In this document: one piece after another, positions 29,318 to 38,475 of the stretch
How positions within the stretch are numbered: position 1 is the first letter of the stretch
Layout of the letters: each line of letters begins with the position of its first letter
Assembly: GCF_014207855.1 (NCBI RefSeq)
Contig: NZ_JACHKZ010000008.1
Coordinates: 105,422 to 169,421, forward strand
Direction of reading: 5' to 3'
DNA: 64,000 nt
DNA from: Comamonas odontotermitis
Lineage (GTDB): Bacteria; Pseudomonadota; Gammaproteobacteria; Burkholderiales; Burkholderiaceae_C
The notes under the pieces: generated by a model
What the model was told of the DNA's origin: nothing
The model's database searches: none
Seen by the model: the letters and a program-made list of their open reading frames with translations, nothing else
Made by a program: the position numbers and the translations under genes

Positions 29318-29656
29318 ATGACCAATTCAACGCTGAAACAGTGCTCTCGCTGGGCTGCCGCTGCGGCATTGGCGGGCTTGGGCCTGGTGTCCGGCGCCGC
29401 ACATGCCAGCCGCGTTTCTTGGTCGGTCGGCATCAATGTACCTGCGCCCGTGTATGTGGCACCGGCCCCTGTGTACATGCCGCCACAACCTGTGTATGTG
29501 GCACCGCAACCCGTCTATGTTGCGCCGCCGCCACCGGCCGTGGTGTATCGCCCCGCTCCGATCTACCGTCCTGCGCCCGTGTACTACGGTCCGCCTCCCG
29601 GTCACCGCCGTCACCACCGCCATTGGGACCGTGACCGCGATTACTACCGTTACTGA
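29318..29656 (+). CDS. Small secreted Pro/Tyr/Val-rich repeat protein
   Basis: A 112-residue protein starting at ATG 29318 behind AAGGAG. A signal peptide (ending GAAHAS, residues 1-31) is followed by seven or eight short repeats of the type APVYV / QPVYVAP / PAPIYRP (residues 41-88). The tail is rich in His, Arg and Tyr (HRRHHRHWDRDRDYYRY). Such periplasmic or surface proteins are common in Burkholderiales and have no defined role. A clear terminator follows. The repeats keep the frame open on the opposite strand, which is a shadow. Confidence 0.8.
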   Translation: MTNSTLKQCSRWAAAAALAGLGLVSGAAHASRVSWSVGINVPAPVYVAPAPVYMPPQPVYVAPQPVYVAPPPPAVVYRPAPIYRPAPVYYGPPPGHRRHHRHWDRDRDYYRY

Positions 29657-29696
29657 TCCCGTCCCCATCCGCGCCCTGGTTGCGCGGGTGTGCACC

Positions 29697-29721
29697 AGCC
29701 CCGGCCTGCCGGGGCTTTTTG
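29697..29721 (+). terminator. Rho-independent terminator after the Pro/Tyr-rich gene
   Basis: The stem AGCCCCGG (29697-29704) with CCGGGGCT (29709-29716), loop CCTG, is followed by a five-T run. Confidence 0.85.
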
Positions 29722-29803
29722 TTGGCGCTCCTGTCGCATCCAGCAATGAAGACGGCTGCTTTTGCTCTGATAATCGATAGCAGAGACCGCTTGTGGAGCC
29801 TGC

Positions 29804-30265
29804 ATGAAAACCGTCTTCGTACTCAATGGACCGAATCTGAACCTGCTGGGGCTGCGCGAGCCCGCCATTTATGGCGCGCACACCTTGCAGGACGTGGAGC
29901 GGCTGTGCGAGCAGGCGGCCATGCGCAACCAGCTGGTCCTGCGCTTTCACCAAAGCAACCATGAAGGCGCGCTGATCGACTGGCTGCATGAGGCAGGCCA
30001 GATGAAGCGCGACGGCCAGCTGGCCGGTGTGGTGCTCAACGCCGCCGCTTACACCCACACCAGCGTGGCGCTGATGGATGCGATCAAAGGGGCCGATCTG
30101 CCGGTGATCGAGCTTCACATCAGCAACGTGCATGCGCGTGAAGCCTTCCGCCACCATTCATATATCGCACCCGTGGCCAAGGCGGTGATCTGCGGACTGG
30201 GCGTGCAGGGTTACAGCATTGCCATCGATGCCGTGGCGCAGGTGCTGCTGGCGCAATCTGCCTGA
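29804..30265 (+). CDS. aroQ: Type II 3-dehydroquinate dehydratase-like enzyme
   Basis: Catalyses the third step of the shikimate pathway, dehydroquinate to dehydroshikimate. The 153-residue protein shows the family signature VFVLNGPNLNLLGLREPAIYG at the N-terminus (catalytic Tyr in IYG), the substrate lid, FHQSNHEGALIDWLHEA, and VLNAAAYTHTSVALMDAI (catalytic His). It starts at ATG 29804 after GGAGCC. It precedes the alpha/beta hydrolase gene by 12 bp and may be co-transcribed with it. Many Comamonadaceae have more than one AroQ, so it may be an extra copy. Confidence 0.93.
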   Translation: MKTVFVLNGPNLNLLGLREPAIYGAHTLQDVERLCEQAAMRNQLVLRFHQSNHEGALIDWLHEAGQMKRDGQLAGVVLNAAAYTHTSVALMDAIKGADLPVIELHISNVHAREAFRHHSYIAPVAKAVICGLGVQGYSIAIDAVAQVLLAQSA

Positions 30266-30277
30266 AGGCGGTTCATC

Positions 30278-31189
30278 ATGGAACATGCGGCTACGCCAGC
30301 GCAGCCATGGTCTGCTGCCATGCCTGCTGATTACGCCGCCTTACTGGCGCGCGCCACACGGCTGACCACCCCTTGCGGCGAGGGCGAGATGGTGTGGCAC
30401 ACATGGGGCGAGCGCCAGCCGGGTGCCTTGCCGCTGGTGATGCTGCATGGCGGCAGTGGCAGCTGGACGCACTGGATTCGCAACATCGATGCGCTGGTCG
30501 CTGCAGGCCACCAGATCTGGCTGCCCGATCTGCCGGGGTTCGGGGATTCTGCCGCGCCCCCTGCCGGTTTTGATGCCGATGCCATGGTCGAGCCTCTGTA
30601 CCAGGGCATGCAGCAGCTGGGCCTGCTGCCCTGCAAGCTGATCGGGTTCAGCTTTGGCGGCATGACCGCCGGCATGCTGGCCGCAGCCCATCCCGATGTG
30701 GCCGAGCGCCTGGTGGTAGTGGGGGCTCCCGCCATGGGCGTGGTGCCGCACAAGCAGTTTGTGCTGCGCGGCTGGCGCCACCTGCCTGATATGGCCGAGC
30801 AGCGCGAGGTGCACCGTTACAACCTGGGCGCCTTGATGCTGTGGAACGCCACCCGCATTGACGATGAAGCCCTGGCCCTGCACCAGAACAACGTGCAGCG
30901 TGACCGTCTGCCACGTCGGCGCCTGGCCAATACCGACATCCTGGCGCAGTCATTGCCGCAGATCGCAGTGCCGGTGGCCGCCATCTACGGCGCGCACGAT
31001 GCGCTCTACAAAACCTATATGGGCGCGCTGGGCGACAGGTTTCGCGCGGCCACGCCACAGCTGCTGGATTTTGTGCTCGTGCCCGACAGCGGCCATTGGG
31101 TGCAGTACGAGCAGCCCCGCGCATTCATGGCGGCCCTGTTGCCGCTGCTTTCCTCAACTATTGATGTAAAAAGTGCCCATGGCGCTTGA
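30278..31189 (+). CDS. Alpha/beta-fold hydrolase
   Basis: A 303-residue serine hydrolase. The oxyanion segment HGGSGSWTHWIRN is near residue 55, the nucleophile elbow is GFSFGGMTAGM, the acidic residue is probably in IYGAHDALYKTY, and the catalytic His is in VPDSGHWVQYEQP close to the C-terminus. The substrate is unknown. It follows aroQ closely and ends in a dispersed-repeat element, so the two form a small transcription unit. Confidence 0.88.
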   Translation: MEHAATPAQPWSAAMPADYAALLARATRLTTPCGEGEMVWHTWGERQPGALPLVMLHGGSGSWTHWIRNIDALVAAGHQIWLPDLPGFGDSAAPPAGFDADAMVEPLYQGMQQLGLLPCKLIGFSFGGMTAGMLAAAHPDVAERLVVVGAPAMGVVPHKQFVLRGWRHLPDMAEQREVHRYNLGALMLWNATRIDDEALALHQNNVQRDRLPRRRLANTDILAQSLPQIAVPVAAIYGAHDALYKTYMGALGDRFRAATPQLLDFVLVPDSGHWVQYEQPRAFMAALLPLLSSTIDVKSAHGA

Positions 31190-31213
31190 TGGTCAAGCGC
31201 AGGCAGCTATCAA
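31158..31213 (+). repeat. Copy of the dispersed intergenic hairpin repeat
   Basis: The segment has the core GGCGCTTGATGGTCAAGCGC (31180-31199), a perfect hairpin with 8-bp arms, followed by CAGCTATCAAAATAT. It overlaps the last codons of the hydrolase gene and ends at the start of iaaA. Confidence 0.65.
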
Positions 31214-31216
31214 AAT

Positions 31217-32239
31217 ATGAGTCCAACCAAGTTCACTCCCGTCATTGCCATCCACGGTGGCGCAGGCACCATCACCCGCGCGTCGATCACGCCCGCACAG
31301 CAGCAGGCGTACCGCAATGCGCTGCGCGATGTTCTGCTGGGCGCGCAGCGCAAGCTGGCGGAAGGCGCGCCAGCGGAAGCCGTGGCGGTGGAGGCGGTGC
31401 GCCTGCTGGAGGAGTGCCCGTTGTTCAATGCCGGGCGCGGCGCCGTGTTCACGGCGGACGCCACCCACGAGATGGATGCCTGTGTCATGCGTGGGCGGGA
31501 TCTGGCCTGCGGTTCCATCGCAGGGGTCAGCACCGTGCGCAACCCTGTCATTGCCGCAAAGGCACTGATGGAGGCGGGCGGGCCGGTCTTCATGATCGGT
31601 GCGGCAGCCGAGCAGTTTGCCCAGCGGCAGGGCTGCGAAATGGTGGCCAAGGACTGGTTCTCCACCGAGCAGCGCCTCGCGCAGCTGCGCACGGTGCAGG
31701 AAGCTGCCCGGGTATCGGGCAGCGATACCGTGGCGCTGGACCACACCGCGCAGAGCCTGGCTGCGCCGCAAGGCACGGGCGACGCGCCGCTGGATGAGCG
31801 CAAGAAAATGGGTACGGTGGGTGCCGTGGTGCTCGATGTACATGGCAACCTGGCGGCCGCCACATCGACCGGCGGCCTGACCAACAAGAAGCCCGGCCGC
31901 GTGGGCGATTCGCCCGTGGTGGGCGCTGGCACCTATGCCAAGAACGGCGTGGTGGCGGTGTCATGCACCGGTGTGGGCGAGGCTTTCATTCGCGGAACGG
32001 CCGCGCATGCCGTGGCCGCACGCATCGAGTTGCTGGGCGCAGATGTTGCCGATGCGGCAAGCGCCGTCATCCACCGGGTGCTGCCTCCGCTCGGTGGCGA
32101 CGGGGGCCTGATTGCCGTGGGTGCGAGCGGTGAGGTGTCGCTGTGTTTCAACTCCGAAGGCATGTACCGCGGCCAGGTGGGCGTTGCGGGCGAGCCACTG
32201 GTGGCGATCTATGAGAGCGATCAATTGCTAACGGCATAA
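31217..32239 (+). CDS. iaaA: Isoaspartyl peptidase / L-asparaginase (Ntn-hydrolase)
   Basis: A 340-residue plant-type asparaginase that cleaves isoaspartyl dipeptides. It is made as a precursor that self-cleaves before the catalytic Thr200 (KKMGTVGAVVLDVHGNLAAA). The remaining signature GGAGTITRASI, FNAGRGAVFTADATHEMDA and STGGLTNKKPGRVGDSPVVG are intact. In E. coli the order is iaaA-gsiABCD, and the same order occurs here, which points to joint peptide scavenging. The dispersed repeat at its 5' end leaves no obvious ribosome site. Confidence 0.95.
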   Translation: MSPTKFTPVIAIHGGAGTITRASITPAQQQAYRNALRDVLLGAQRKLAEGAPAEAVAVEAVRLLEECPLFNAGRGAVFTADATHEMDACVMRGRDLACGSIAGVSTVRNPVIAAKALMEAGGPVFMIGAAAEQFAQRQGCEMVAKDWFSTEQRLAQLRTVQEAARVSGSDTVALDHTAQSLAAPQGTGDAPLDERKKMGTVGAVVLDVHGNLAAATSTGGLTNKKPGRVGDSPVVGAGTYAKNGVVAVSCTGVGEAFIRGTAAHAVAARIELLGADVADAASAVIHRVLPPLGGDGGLIAVGASGEVSLCFNSEGMYRGQVGVAGEPLVAIYESDQLLTA

Positions 32240-32264
32240 ACGGTCCGGGTTCTGCCGTTGCACC

Positions 32265-32289
32265 AAGGCTGCCGCAGGCAGCCTTTTTT
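32265..32289 (+). terminator. Rho-independent terminator after iaaA
   Basis: A 9-bp stem AAGGCTGCC (32265-32273) with GGCAGCCTT (32277-32285), loop GCA, is followed by five T. It separates iaaA from the gsi genes. Confidence 0.85.
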
Positions 32290-32368
32290 CATGCGATGAC
32301 GGGTTTTACTTAGGTGAAAACACTAGGGTAATTTCATATGAAACCGCTTTCGGCGCTTCCTACAATGC

Positions 32369-32466
32369 GAGGACTGTCACCGAAGTGAGTGCGCAGATCC
32401 GTGCGATCTTGCCAAAGTGGGACACAGTCTTCGGGGTGCCGCATCTGCTGCGGCTATTCCTTTTTT
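32369..32466 (+). ncRNA. Structured leader or small RNA candidate ahead of gsiA
   Basis: Between the iaaA terminator and gsiA lies a potential RNA fold. A 9-bp closing stem pairs 32369-32377 (GAGGACTGT) with 32424-32432 (ACAGTCTTC). An inner GATC-based hairpin spans about 32392-32412, and a final hairpin GCCGCA-TCTGC-TGCGGC (32438-32454) is followed by TATTCCTTTTTT. The last element looks like an intrinsic terminator only 45 bp before gsiA. This would fit an attenuator or an independent small RNA. I recognise no known riboswitch class. Confidence 0.4.
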
Positions 32467-32510
32467 CATAGCACATTCCGATTGCTGCTTGTGCGCTAAA
32501 GCCCAATTTT

Positions 32511-34415
32511 ATGTCCACCCTTGCTCACTCCTCCGCCGAGAATGCTGCGTTGCCCGCGGTGTTGCAGGTTCGTGATCTGTCGGTCAGCTTCAAAACCGAG
32601 CAGGGCCGGGTGCAGGTGGTCAAGAACCTGAGCTTCGACGTGCATGCGGGCCAGACGCTGGCCGTCGTGGGTGAATCGGGCTCGGGCAAATCCGTTACCT
32701 CGCTGGCGCTGATGCGACTGGTGGAAAACGGTGGTGGCCAGATCGACAGCGGCTCCATGCTGCTGCGCGGGCGACATGCAGGTCAGCTGGATCTGGCCAA
32801 GGCCAGCAACGCGCAGATGCGCCAGGTGCGCGGTGCGGACATGGCCATGGTGTTCCAGGAGCCGATGACATCGCTCAACCCCGTCTTCACCGTGGGTGAG
32901 CAGATTGCCGAATCCATCCGCCTGCACCAGGGAAAATCGCGCAGCGAGGCCATGGCCGAGGCGCTGCGCATGATGGAGCTGGTGCGCATTCCCGAGGCGC
33001 GCAATGTGCTCACGCGCCACCCGCACCAGCTCTCGGGCGGCATGCGCCAGCGGGTGATGATTGCGATGGCGCTGTCGTGCAAGCCGTCGCTCTTGATTGC
33101 CGATGAACCGACGACGGCGCTGGATGTGACCATTCAGGCGCAGATTCTGGCGCTGATCCAGGAGCTGCAGCGCGAGATGTCGATGGGCGTGATCTTCATC
33201 ACCCACGACATGGGGGTGGTGGCCGAGGTGGCTGACCGCGTGCTGGTGATGTTCCGGGGCGACAAGGTGGAAGAGCAGGACTGCGTGCAGCTGTTTGCCA
33301 ACCCGCAGCAAGCCTACACCCGCAACCTGCTCGCGGCTGTGCCGCAGCTGGGTGCCATGCGCGGCAAGGATCTGCCCGAGCGTTTTGCCCTGCTGGGCCA
33401 GGGGGCGGCTGGCGCTGCAGGATCGGTTGCGCCGCAGGCCACGGTCAAGGCCGGTGCGCCGGTGCTGCAGGTGGACAAGCTGGTGACGCGCTTTCCGATC
33501 AAGGAAGGGCTGCTGGGCGGCGTCAAGCGGCAGGTGTATGCGGTGGAGCAGGTGAGCTTCAGCCTGCAGCCGGGCGAGACGCTGGCGGTGGTGGGCGAAT
33601 CGGGCTGCGGCAAATCCACCACGGGCCGGGCGCTGGCGCGGCTCATCGATTTCCAGTCGGGCCAGGTGCAGGTGGCGGGGCGCGATATTGCGCGGCTCTT
33701 GGGCAGCGATCTGCAGGCCCTGCGCCGCGACATCCAGTTCATTTTTCAGGACCCGTTTGCCTCGCTCGACCCCCGCTTGACAGTCGGCTACAGCATTCTG
33801 GAGCCCATGCTGATCCACAGGCTCCTGCCGCGCGAGCAGGCCGAGAAGAAAGTGGAATGGCTGCTGGAGAAGGTAGGCCTGCCCGCTGCAGCGGCCAACC
33901 GCTATCCGCACGAATTTTCGGGAGGCCAGCGCCAGCGCATTGCGATTGCACGCGCGCTGGCACTCAACCCGCAGGTGGTGATTGCCGACGAGGCGGTGTC
34001 GGCGCTCGATGTGTCGATCCGTGCGCAAATCATCAACCTGATGATGGATCTGCAACAGGAGTTTGGCATTGCCTTCCTGTTCATCTCGCACGACATGGCG
34101 GTGGTCGAGCGCGTGAGCCACCGGGTGGCAGTGATGTACCTGGGCCAGATCGTCGAGATCGGCCCGCGCCGCGCCGTGTTCGAGAACCCGCAGCACAGCT
34201 ATACCAAACGGCTGATGGCGGCGGTGCCGATTGCCGATCCGACGCGCCGGCGTGCGCACACCTTGAACGTGACCGAAATACCCAGCCCCGTGCGTGCGGT
34301 GAACGACCCACCCAGGGTGCTGCCCATGCGCGAGGTGGGGCCGGGCCACTGGGTGGCGACCGATGTATCTGCAGCGGCGGCGCAAAGCGCAGCTGCTGGC
34401 CGGGCGGTGGCCTGA
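32511..34415 (+). CDS. gsiA: Dipeptide/glutathione ABC transporter ATP-binding protein with two nucleotide-binding domains
   Basis: A 634-residue fusion of the two ATPases of an oligopeptide-type importer. Domain one has Walker A GESGSGKS, signature [15 protein letters not shown] and Walker [13 protein letters not shown]. Domain two (about residues 330-600) has [23 protein letters not shown] and [12 protein letters not shown]. The Cys-containing oligopeptide-type C-termini ([11 protein letters not shown]) are present. The fused form and the following gsiBCD genes match GsiA of the glutathione importer. The start ATG 32511 has little ribosome-site homology. Confidence 0.92.
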   Translation: MSTLAHSSAENAALPAVLQVRDLSVSFKTEQGRVQVVKNLSFDVHAGQTLAVVGESGSGKSVTSLALMRLVENGGGQIDSGSMLLRGRHAGQLDLAKASNAQMRQVRGADMAMVFQEPMTSLNPVFTVGEQIAESIRLHQGKSRSEAMAEALRMMELVRIPEARNVLTRHPHQLSGGMRQRVMIAMALSCKPSLLIADEPTTALDVTIQAQILALIQELQREMSMGVIFITHDMGVVAEVADRVLVMFRGDKVEEQDCVQLFANPQQAYTRNLLAAVPQLGAMRGKDLPERFALLGQGAAGAAGSVAPQATVKAGAPVLQVDKLVTRFPIKEGLLGGVKRQVYAVEQVSFSLQPGETLAVVGESGCGKSTTGRALARLIDFQSGQVQVAGRDIARLLGSDLQALRRDIQFIFQDPFASLDPRLTVGYSILEPMLIHRLLPREQAEKKVEWLLEKVGLPAAAANRYPHEFSGGQRQRIAIARALALNPQVVIADEAVSALDVSIRAQIINLMMDLQQEFGIAFLFISHDMAVVERVSHRVAVMYLGQIVEIGPRRAVFENPQHSYTKRLMAAVPIADPTRRRAHTLNVTEIPSPVRAVNDPPRVLPMREVGPGHWVATDVSAAAAQSAAAGRAVA

Positions 34416-34502
34416 AAAGCGCCACGAACGGATTGTTTTTGATGGGGTCTGGCGGCCACGGTGGCGTGCCAGAGTATGCAAAACCTGAAGAGGAGAGTTG
34501 AT

Positions 34503-36035
34503 ATGCAACGACGTTTGACTTCGATCGCCGCCGCCATGCTGCTGGCGGGTACTGCGTTTTCGGCCCACGCGGCCAAGGACGTTGTGGTGGCGGTGGCTTC
34601 CACCTTCACGACCACCGACCCCTACGATGCCAACGACACCTTGTCGCAGGCCGTGGCCAAGTCCTTCTACGAAGGCCTGTACGGCTTTGACAAGGACATG
34701 AAGATGATCCCCGTGCTGGCAACGGGCTTTGACGTGAGCAAGGACGGCCTCGTCTACACCTTCAAGCTGCGCAGCGGCGTCAAGTTCCACGACGGCACTC
34801 CCTTCAACGCCGAAGCGGTGAAGGCGACCTTTGACCGCGTGACCAACCCGGACAACAAGCTCAAGCGCTACAACCTGTACAAGAACATCGCCAAGACCGA
34901 GGTGGTGGACGATCTGACGGTGAAGTTCACGCTCAAGGAGCCGTTTGCACCTTTCGTCAACTCGCTCGCCCACCCCTCGGGCGTGATCATCTCGCCCGCT
35001 GCACTCAAGCAGTACGGCAAGGAGATCGTGCAGCACCCCGTGGGCACCGGCCCGTTCAAGTTCGTCGAGTGGAAGCCTTCCGACTACATGAAGGTCGCCA
35101 AGTTTGACGGCTACTGGCAAAAGGGCCTGCCCAAGGTGGATACGATCACCTGGCGCCCGGTGGTGGACAACAACACCCGCGCATCGATGATGCAGACCAA
35201 CGAAGCGCACTTCGCCTTCCCGGTGCCGCCAGAAGCCGTGGCCAACCTGGAGAAGAAGCCAAGCCTTGAAATCACCAAGGCGCCGTCGATCATCCATCGC
35301 TACATCTCGATGAATGTGACGCAAAAGCCGTTCGACAACCCCAAGGTGCGTGAGGCGCTGAACTACGCCATCAACAAGGAAGCGCTCTCCAAGGTGGCGT
35401 TTGCGGGCTCTGCCATCCCTGCCGAGGGCGTGCTGCCCAAGGGCGTGGAATTTGCCACCAAGCTCGGCCCATGGCCTTATGACCCCGCCAAGGCCAAGGC
35501 CCTGCTGAAGGAAGCGGGCTACCCCAACGGCTTTGAGAGCACGCTGTGGTCGGCCTACAACCACTCCACCGCCCAGAAGGTGATCCAGTTCGCGCAGCAG
35601 CAGCTCGCCCAGGTTGGCGTGAAGGTGACCGTGCGCGCCCTGGAAGCAGGCCAGCGCGTGGCCGAGGTGGAATCCGTGCAGGACCCTGCCAAGGCGGGCG
35701 TGCGCATGTACTACGTGGGCTGGTCGTCGTCCACCGGCGAAGCTGACTGGGCGATGCGCCCGCTGCTGGCGGGTGAGAGCGCACCTCCCAAGGGCTTCAA
35801 CACCGCCTACTACAACAACCCCGAAGTCAATGCCGACATCGCCAAGGCGCTGGTGACCACCGACGTGGCCGCGCGCGGCAAGATCTATGCCGATGCGCAG
35901 CAGAAGATCTGGAAGGACGCACCCTGGATCTTCCTGAACACCGAGCAGCTGGTGTCGGTGCGCGCCAAGAACCTGTCTGGCTTCTACGTCATTCCTGACG
36001 GCAACTTCAACTTTGTTGACCTGGACCTGAAGTAA
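34503..36035 (+). CDS. gsiB: Periplasmic glutathione/peptide-binding protein (SBP family 5)
   Basis: The solute receptor of the importer. The start ATG 34503 behind GAGGAGAG gives 510 residues with a signal peptide ([20 protein letters not shown], cleavage after SAHA). The family-5 features [33 protein letters not shown] and [19 protein letters not shown] are visible. It lies 87 bp after gsiA and 3 bp before gsiC. Binding of glutathione rather than other peptides is inferred from gene order and similarity to GsiB, not shown. Confidence 0.9.
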   Translation: MQRRLTSIAAAMLLAGTAFSAHAAKDVVVAVASTFTTTDPYDANDTLSQAVAKSFYEGLYGFDKDMKMIPVLATGFDVSKDGLVYTFKLRSGVKFHDGTPFNAEAVKATFDRVTNPDNKLKRYNLYKNIAKTEVVDDLTVKFTLKEPFAPFVNSLAHPSGVIISPAALKQYGKEIVQHPVGTGPFKFVEWKPSDYMKVAKFDGYWQKGLPKVDTITWRPVVDNNTRASMMQTNEAHFAFPVPPEAVANLEKKPSLEITKAPSIIHRYISMNVTQKPFDNPKVREALNYAINKEALSKVAFAGSAIPAEGVLPKGVEFATKLGPWPYDPAKAKALLKEAGYPNGFESTLWSAYNHSTAQKVIQFAQQQLAQVGVKVTVRALEAGQRVAEVESVQDPAKAGVRMYYVGWSSSTGEADWAMRPLLAGESAPPKGFNTAYYNNPEVNADIAKALVTTDVAARGKIYADAQQKIWKDAPWIFLNTEQLVSVRAKNLSGFYVIPDGNFNFVDLDLK

Positions 36036-36038
36036 TCC

Positions 36039-36959
36039 ATGCATCGCTACCTGCTCAAACGCTTGCTGGGGCTGATACCGACGCTGCTCATCGTGGCAGT
36101 GCTGGTGTTCGGTTTTGTGCACATGCTGCCTGGCGACCCCGCGCGCCTCGCGGCAGGCCCCGAAGCCGGGCCCGAGACGATTGAACTCGTCCGCAAGGAC
36201 CTGGGGCTCGATCTGCCCCTGCACCAGCAGTTCATCCGTTTCTTCGGCAATGCGTTGCAGGGCGATTTTGGCAAGTCTGTTCGTACCAAGCGCCCTGTCT
36301 CGCAGGAGATCGCAGAGCGCTTTGGCCCAACCTTTTGGCTCACCGTCGTGGCCATGGCCTGGTCGGTGGTGCTGGGCATGTTCCTGGGCATCGTCTCGGC
36401 GGTCTGGCGCAACAAGTGGCCCGATCGCCTGGGCATGACGCTGGCGGTGTCGGGCATCTCGTTTCCGTCATTCGCCCTGGGCATGCTGCTGATGCAGTAT
36501 TTCTCGGTCAACCTGGGCTGGCTGCCTACCGTGGGGGCAGATACCTGGAAGCACTACGTGCTGCCGTCGCTCACGCTGGGCGCTGCCGTGGCCGCCGTGA
36601 TGGCGCGCTTCACGCGCAGCTCGTTCATCGACATCCTCAAGGAAGACTATGTACGCACGGCACGCGCCAAGGGGCTGAAGGAGACGGTGGTCGTCATCAA
36701 GCACGGCCTGCGCAATGCCATGATTCCGGTCATCACGATGATGGGCCTGCAGTTCGGCTTTCTGCTGGGCGGCTCCATCGTGGTGGAGGTGGTCTTCAAC
36801 TGGCCCGGCATGGGCCGCCTGCTGGTCGATGCGGTCGAAATGCGCGACTACCCGATCATCCAGGCCCTGGTGCTGCTGTTCTCGCTGGAATTCATTCTGA
36901 TCAATCTGGTGGTTGACTTGCTGTACGCATGGATCAACCCCACCATTCGCTACAAGTAA
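36039..36959 (+). CDS. gsiC: ABC transporter permease, GsiC
   Basis: One of the two membrane subunits of the importer. The 306-residue protein has about six helices and the cytoplasmic EAA loop ([20 protein letters not shown]), which docks to GsiA. The DppB/OppB-type start [20 protein letters not shown] is clear. It follows gsiB by 3 bp; its stop overlaps the ribosome site of gsiD. Confidence 0.93.
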   Translation: MHRYLLKRLLGLIPTLLIVAVLVFGFVHMLPGDPARLAAGPEAGPETIELVRKDLGLDLPLHQQFIRFFGNALQGDFGKSVRTKRPVSQEIAERFGPTFWLTVVAMAWSVVLGMFLGIVSAVWRNKWPDRLGMTLAVSGISFPSFALGMLLMQYFSVNLGWLPTVGADTWKHYVLPSLTLGAAVAAVMARFTRSSFIDILKEDYVRTARAKGLKETVVVIKHGLRNAMIPVITMMGLQFGFLLGGSIVVEVVFNWPGMGRLLVDAVEMRDYPIIQALVLLFSLEFILINLVVDLLYAWINPTIRYK

Positions 36960-36970
36960 GGAGCATGGGC

Positions 36971-37912
36971 ATGACTACTCCAAATGCTCCCCAAACCCCG
37001 GCCAGCGCTCCGGCAGGCAACGCGGCCACAGCCGCGCTGCCCGCCAACCTGGCCGCATCGACGCGCATGCGCACGCCCATGGCCGAGTTCTGGCGCAAGT
37101 TCAAGCGGCAGAAGCTGGCGCTGTGGGCCGGGGCCTTCATCATCGTGCTGGTGCTGGTGGCCATTCTGGCGCCGTGGCTCGCGCCATTCGATGCCGAGAA
37201 TTTCTTCGACTACGACGCGCTCAACTCGCCACCCACTGCCAAGCACTGGTTTGGCGTGGATTCGCTGGGCCGCGACATTTTCAGCCGCATTCTGGTGGGT
37301 GCCCGCATCTCGCTGGCCGCAGGCTTTGTTTCTGTGGCCATCGGCGCGGTGATTGGCGCCGTGCTGGGCCTGCTGGCGGGCTACTACGAAGGCTGGTGGG
37401 ATCGCATCGTCATGCGCATGTCCGATGTGCTGTTTGCCTTTCCTGGCATTTTGCTGGCCATCGGCATTGTGGCCATTCTCGGCAACGGCATGATCAACGT
37501 CATCATGGCCGTGGCGGTGTTCAGCGTGCCGGCGTTTGCGCGCCTGGTGCGCGGCAATGTGCTGGCGCTCAAGCAGCAGACCTATATCGAGGCGGTGCGT
37601 TCCATCGGCGCGCCCGATTGGGTCATCATGCTGCGCCACCTGCTGCCCGGCACGGTGTCGTCGGTGGTGGTGTACCTGACAATGCGCATCGGCACCTCGA
37701 TCATCACGGCGGCCAGCCTGTCGTTTCTGGGCATGGGCGCCCAGCCGCCTACGCCCGAGTGGGGAGCCATGCTGAACGAGGCGCGCAGCGATATGCTCAA
37801 CGCCCCGCACGTGGCGCTTTTCCCCAGCCTGGCCATTTTCGTGACCGTGCTGGCCTTCAACCTGCTGGGCGATGGCCTGCGCGACGCGCTCGATCCCAAG
37901 CTGGACAATTGA
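36971..37912 (+). CDS. gsiD: ABC transporter permease, GsiD
   Basis: The second membrane subunit, of DppC/OppC type. I choose ATG 36971 ([14 protein letters not shown]): AAGGAG at 36958-36963 lies 7 bp before it, whereas the ATG at 36965 is only 1 bp away. The protein has 313 residues, with an N-terminal cytoplasmic region of about 50 residues, six helices, and the EAA loop ([20 protein letters not shown]). The gene ends directly in a tandem heptamer array and the operon terminator. Confidence 0.93.
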   Translation: MTTPNAPQTPASAPAGNAATAALPANLAASTRMRTPMAEFWRKFKRQKLALWAGAFIIVLVLVAILAPWLAPFDAENFFDYDALNSPPTAKHWFGVDSLGRDIFSRILVGARISLAAGFVSVAIGAVIGAVLGLLAGYYEGWWDRIVMRMSDVLFAFPGILLAIGIVAILGNGMINVIMAVAVFSVPAFARLVRGNVLALKQQTYIEAVRSIGAPDWVIMLRHLLPGTVSSVVVYLTMRIGTSIITAASLSFLGMGAQPPTPEWGAMLNEARSDMLNAPHVALFPSLAIFVTVLAFNLLGDGLRDALDPKLDN

Positions 37913-37938
37913 CAATCGACAATCGACGATCGACGATC
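37904..37938. repeat. Five tandem 7-bp repeats at the gsiD stop
   Basis: GACAATT, GACAATC, GACAATC, GACGATC, GACGATC follow in perfect register over 35 bp and overlap the last codons and stop of gsiD. The unit is variable at one or two bases. No gene function depends on it except the extreme gsiD tail. Confidence 0.85.
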
Positions 37939-37965
37939 GACCGCCATGGACTGATACGCGGTCTG

Positions 37966-38018
37966 CTATCAAAAACAAAGCTGCTGGTGCTTGATTCATG
38001 AGCGCCAGCAGCTTTTTT
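37966..38018. terminator. Bidirectional terminator, built from a dispersed-repeat copy
   Basis: CTATCAAAAACAAAGCTGCT begins the segment. An 11-bp stem AAAGCTGCTGG (37977-37987) with CCAGCAGCTTT (38005-38015) is followed by T on both strands. It ends the gsi operon on the plus strand and the TPR gene on the minus strand. The sequence resembles other dispersed repeat copies in the window. Confidence 0.8.
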
Positions 38019-38036
38019 AATACGTAATGGGGCCGC

Positions 38037-38354
38037 TTACTGCGGCTGCTCCTTGTGCAGGCGTTTGAGGAAGACCGTGATCTCCTTGGCGGTCTGCGCG
38101 TCGCCATTGGCATCTGCTGCCTGCATGCCTCGCTGCCAGGCTGATTCCGCCTTTGCCCGCTCGCCGAGCGCGAGCCAGGCCTTGCCCAGCAGCTTCCAGG
38201 CGGCAGAGTATTGCGGGTTGTGTTCCACCGCGCGGCTCAGATGCTCTGCAGCTGCGGCATGGTTCTCTTCCCGCAGGAATGCATTGCCCAGGCCAAAGCG
38301 CAGCAGGGCGTTGTCCTGGCCGCTGGCCAGCAATTTTTCGAGACCTTCGCGCAT
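38037..38354 (-). CDS. Small TPR-repeat protein
   Basis: A 105-residue soluble protein consisting of two to three tetratricopeptide repeats (LLRFGLGNAFLREENHAAAA, then AAWKLLGKAWLALGERAKAE) with a Lys-rich end. It is probably a cytoplasmic protein-binding adaptor with an unknown partner. The start ATG 38354 gives MREGLEKLLASGQDN. It ends just before the shared bidirectional terminator. Confidence 0.82.
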   Translation of the reverse strand: MREGLEKLLASGQDNALLRFGLGNAFLREENHAAAAEHLSRAVEHNPQYSAAWKLLGKAWLALGERAKAESAWQRGMQAADANGDAQTAKEITVFLKRLHKEQPQ

Positions 38355-38426
38355 CGCTCATCCTTTCGATCCATGGAGGATAGCTGTGTCCGCTTGTCCG
38401 CAACGCGCGTGCGTGCATGCATCAAA

Positions 38427-38453
38427 AAAACAAAAGCGCCCGTAGGGCGCTTT
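38427..38453 (-). terminator. Rho-independent terminator after mltD
   Basis: A 9-bp stem AAAGCGCCC (38433-38441) with GGGCGCTTT (38445-38453), loop GTA, lies 23 bp beyond the mltD stop. A seven-A run on the plus strand (minus-strand T) follows after a single C. Confidence 0.8.
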
Positions 38454-38475
38454 GCTGCAAGTATCTGCGCAAGGC

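Noticed and set aside
32369..32466. A c-di-GMP riboswitch, suggested by AAAGTGGGACACAG
   Set aside because: The remaining conserved elements of that class are absent, so I keep only a structured-leader claim.
32496..36224. A 1242-codon open frame on the minus strand across gsiA, gsiB and the start of gsiC
   Set aside because: It is antisense to three genes with clear domains, has no recognisable domain and shows the composition of a shadow frame in GC-rich DNA.
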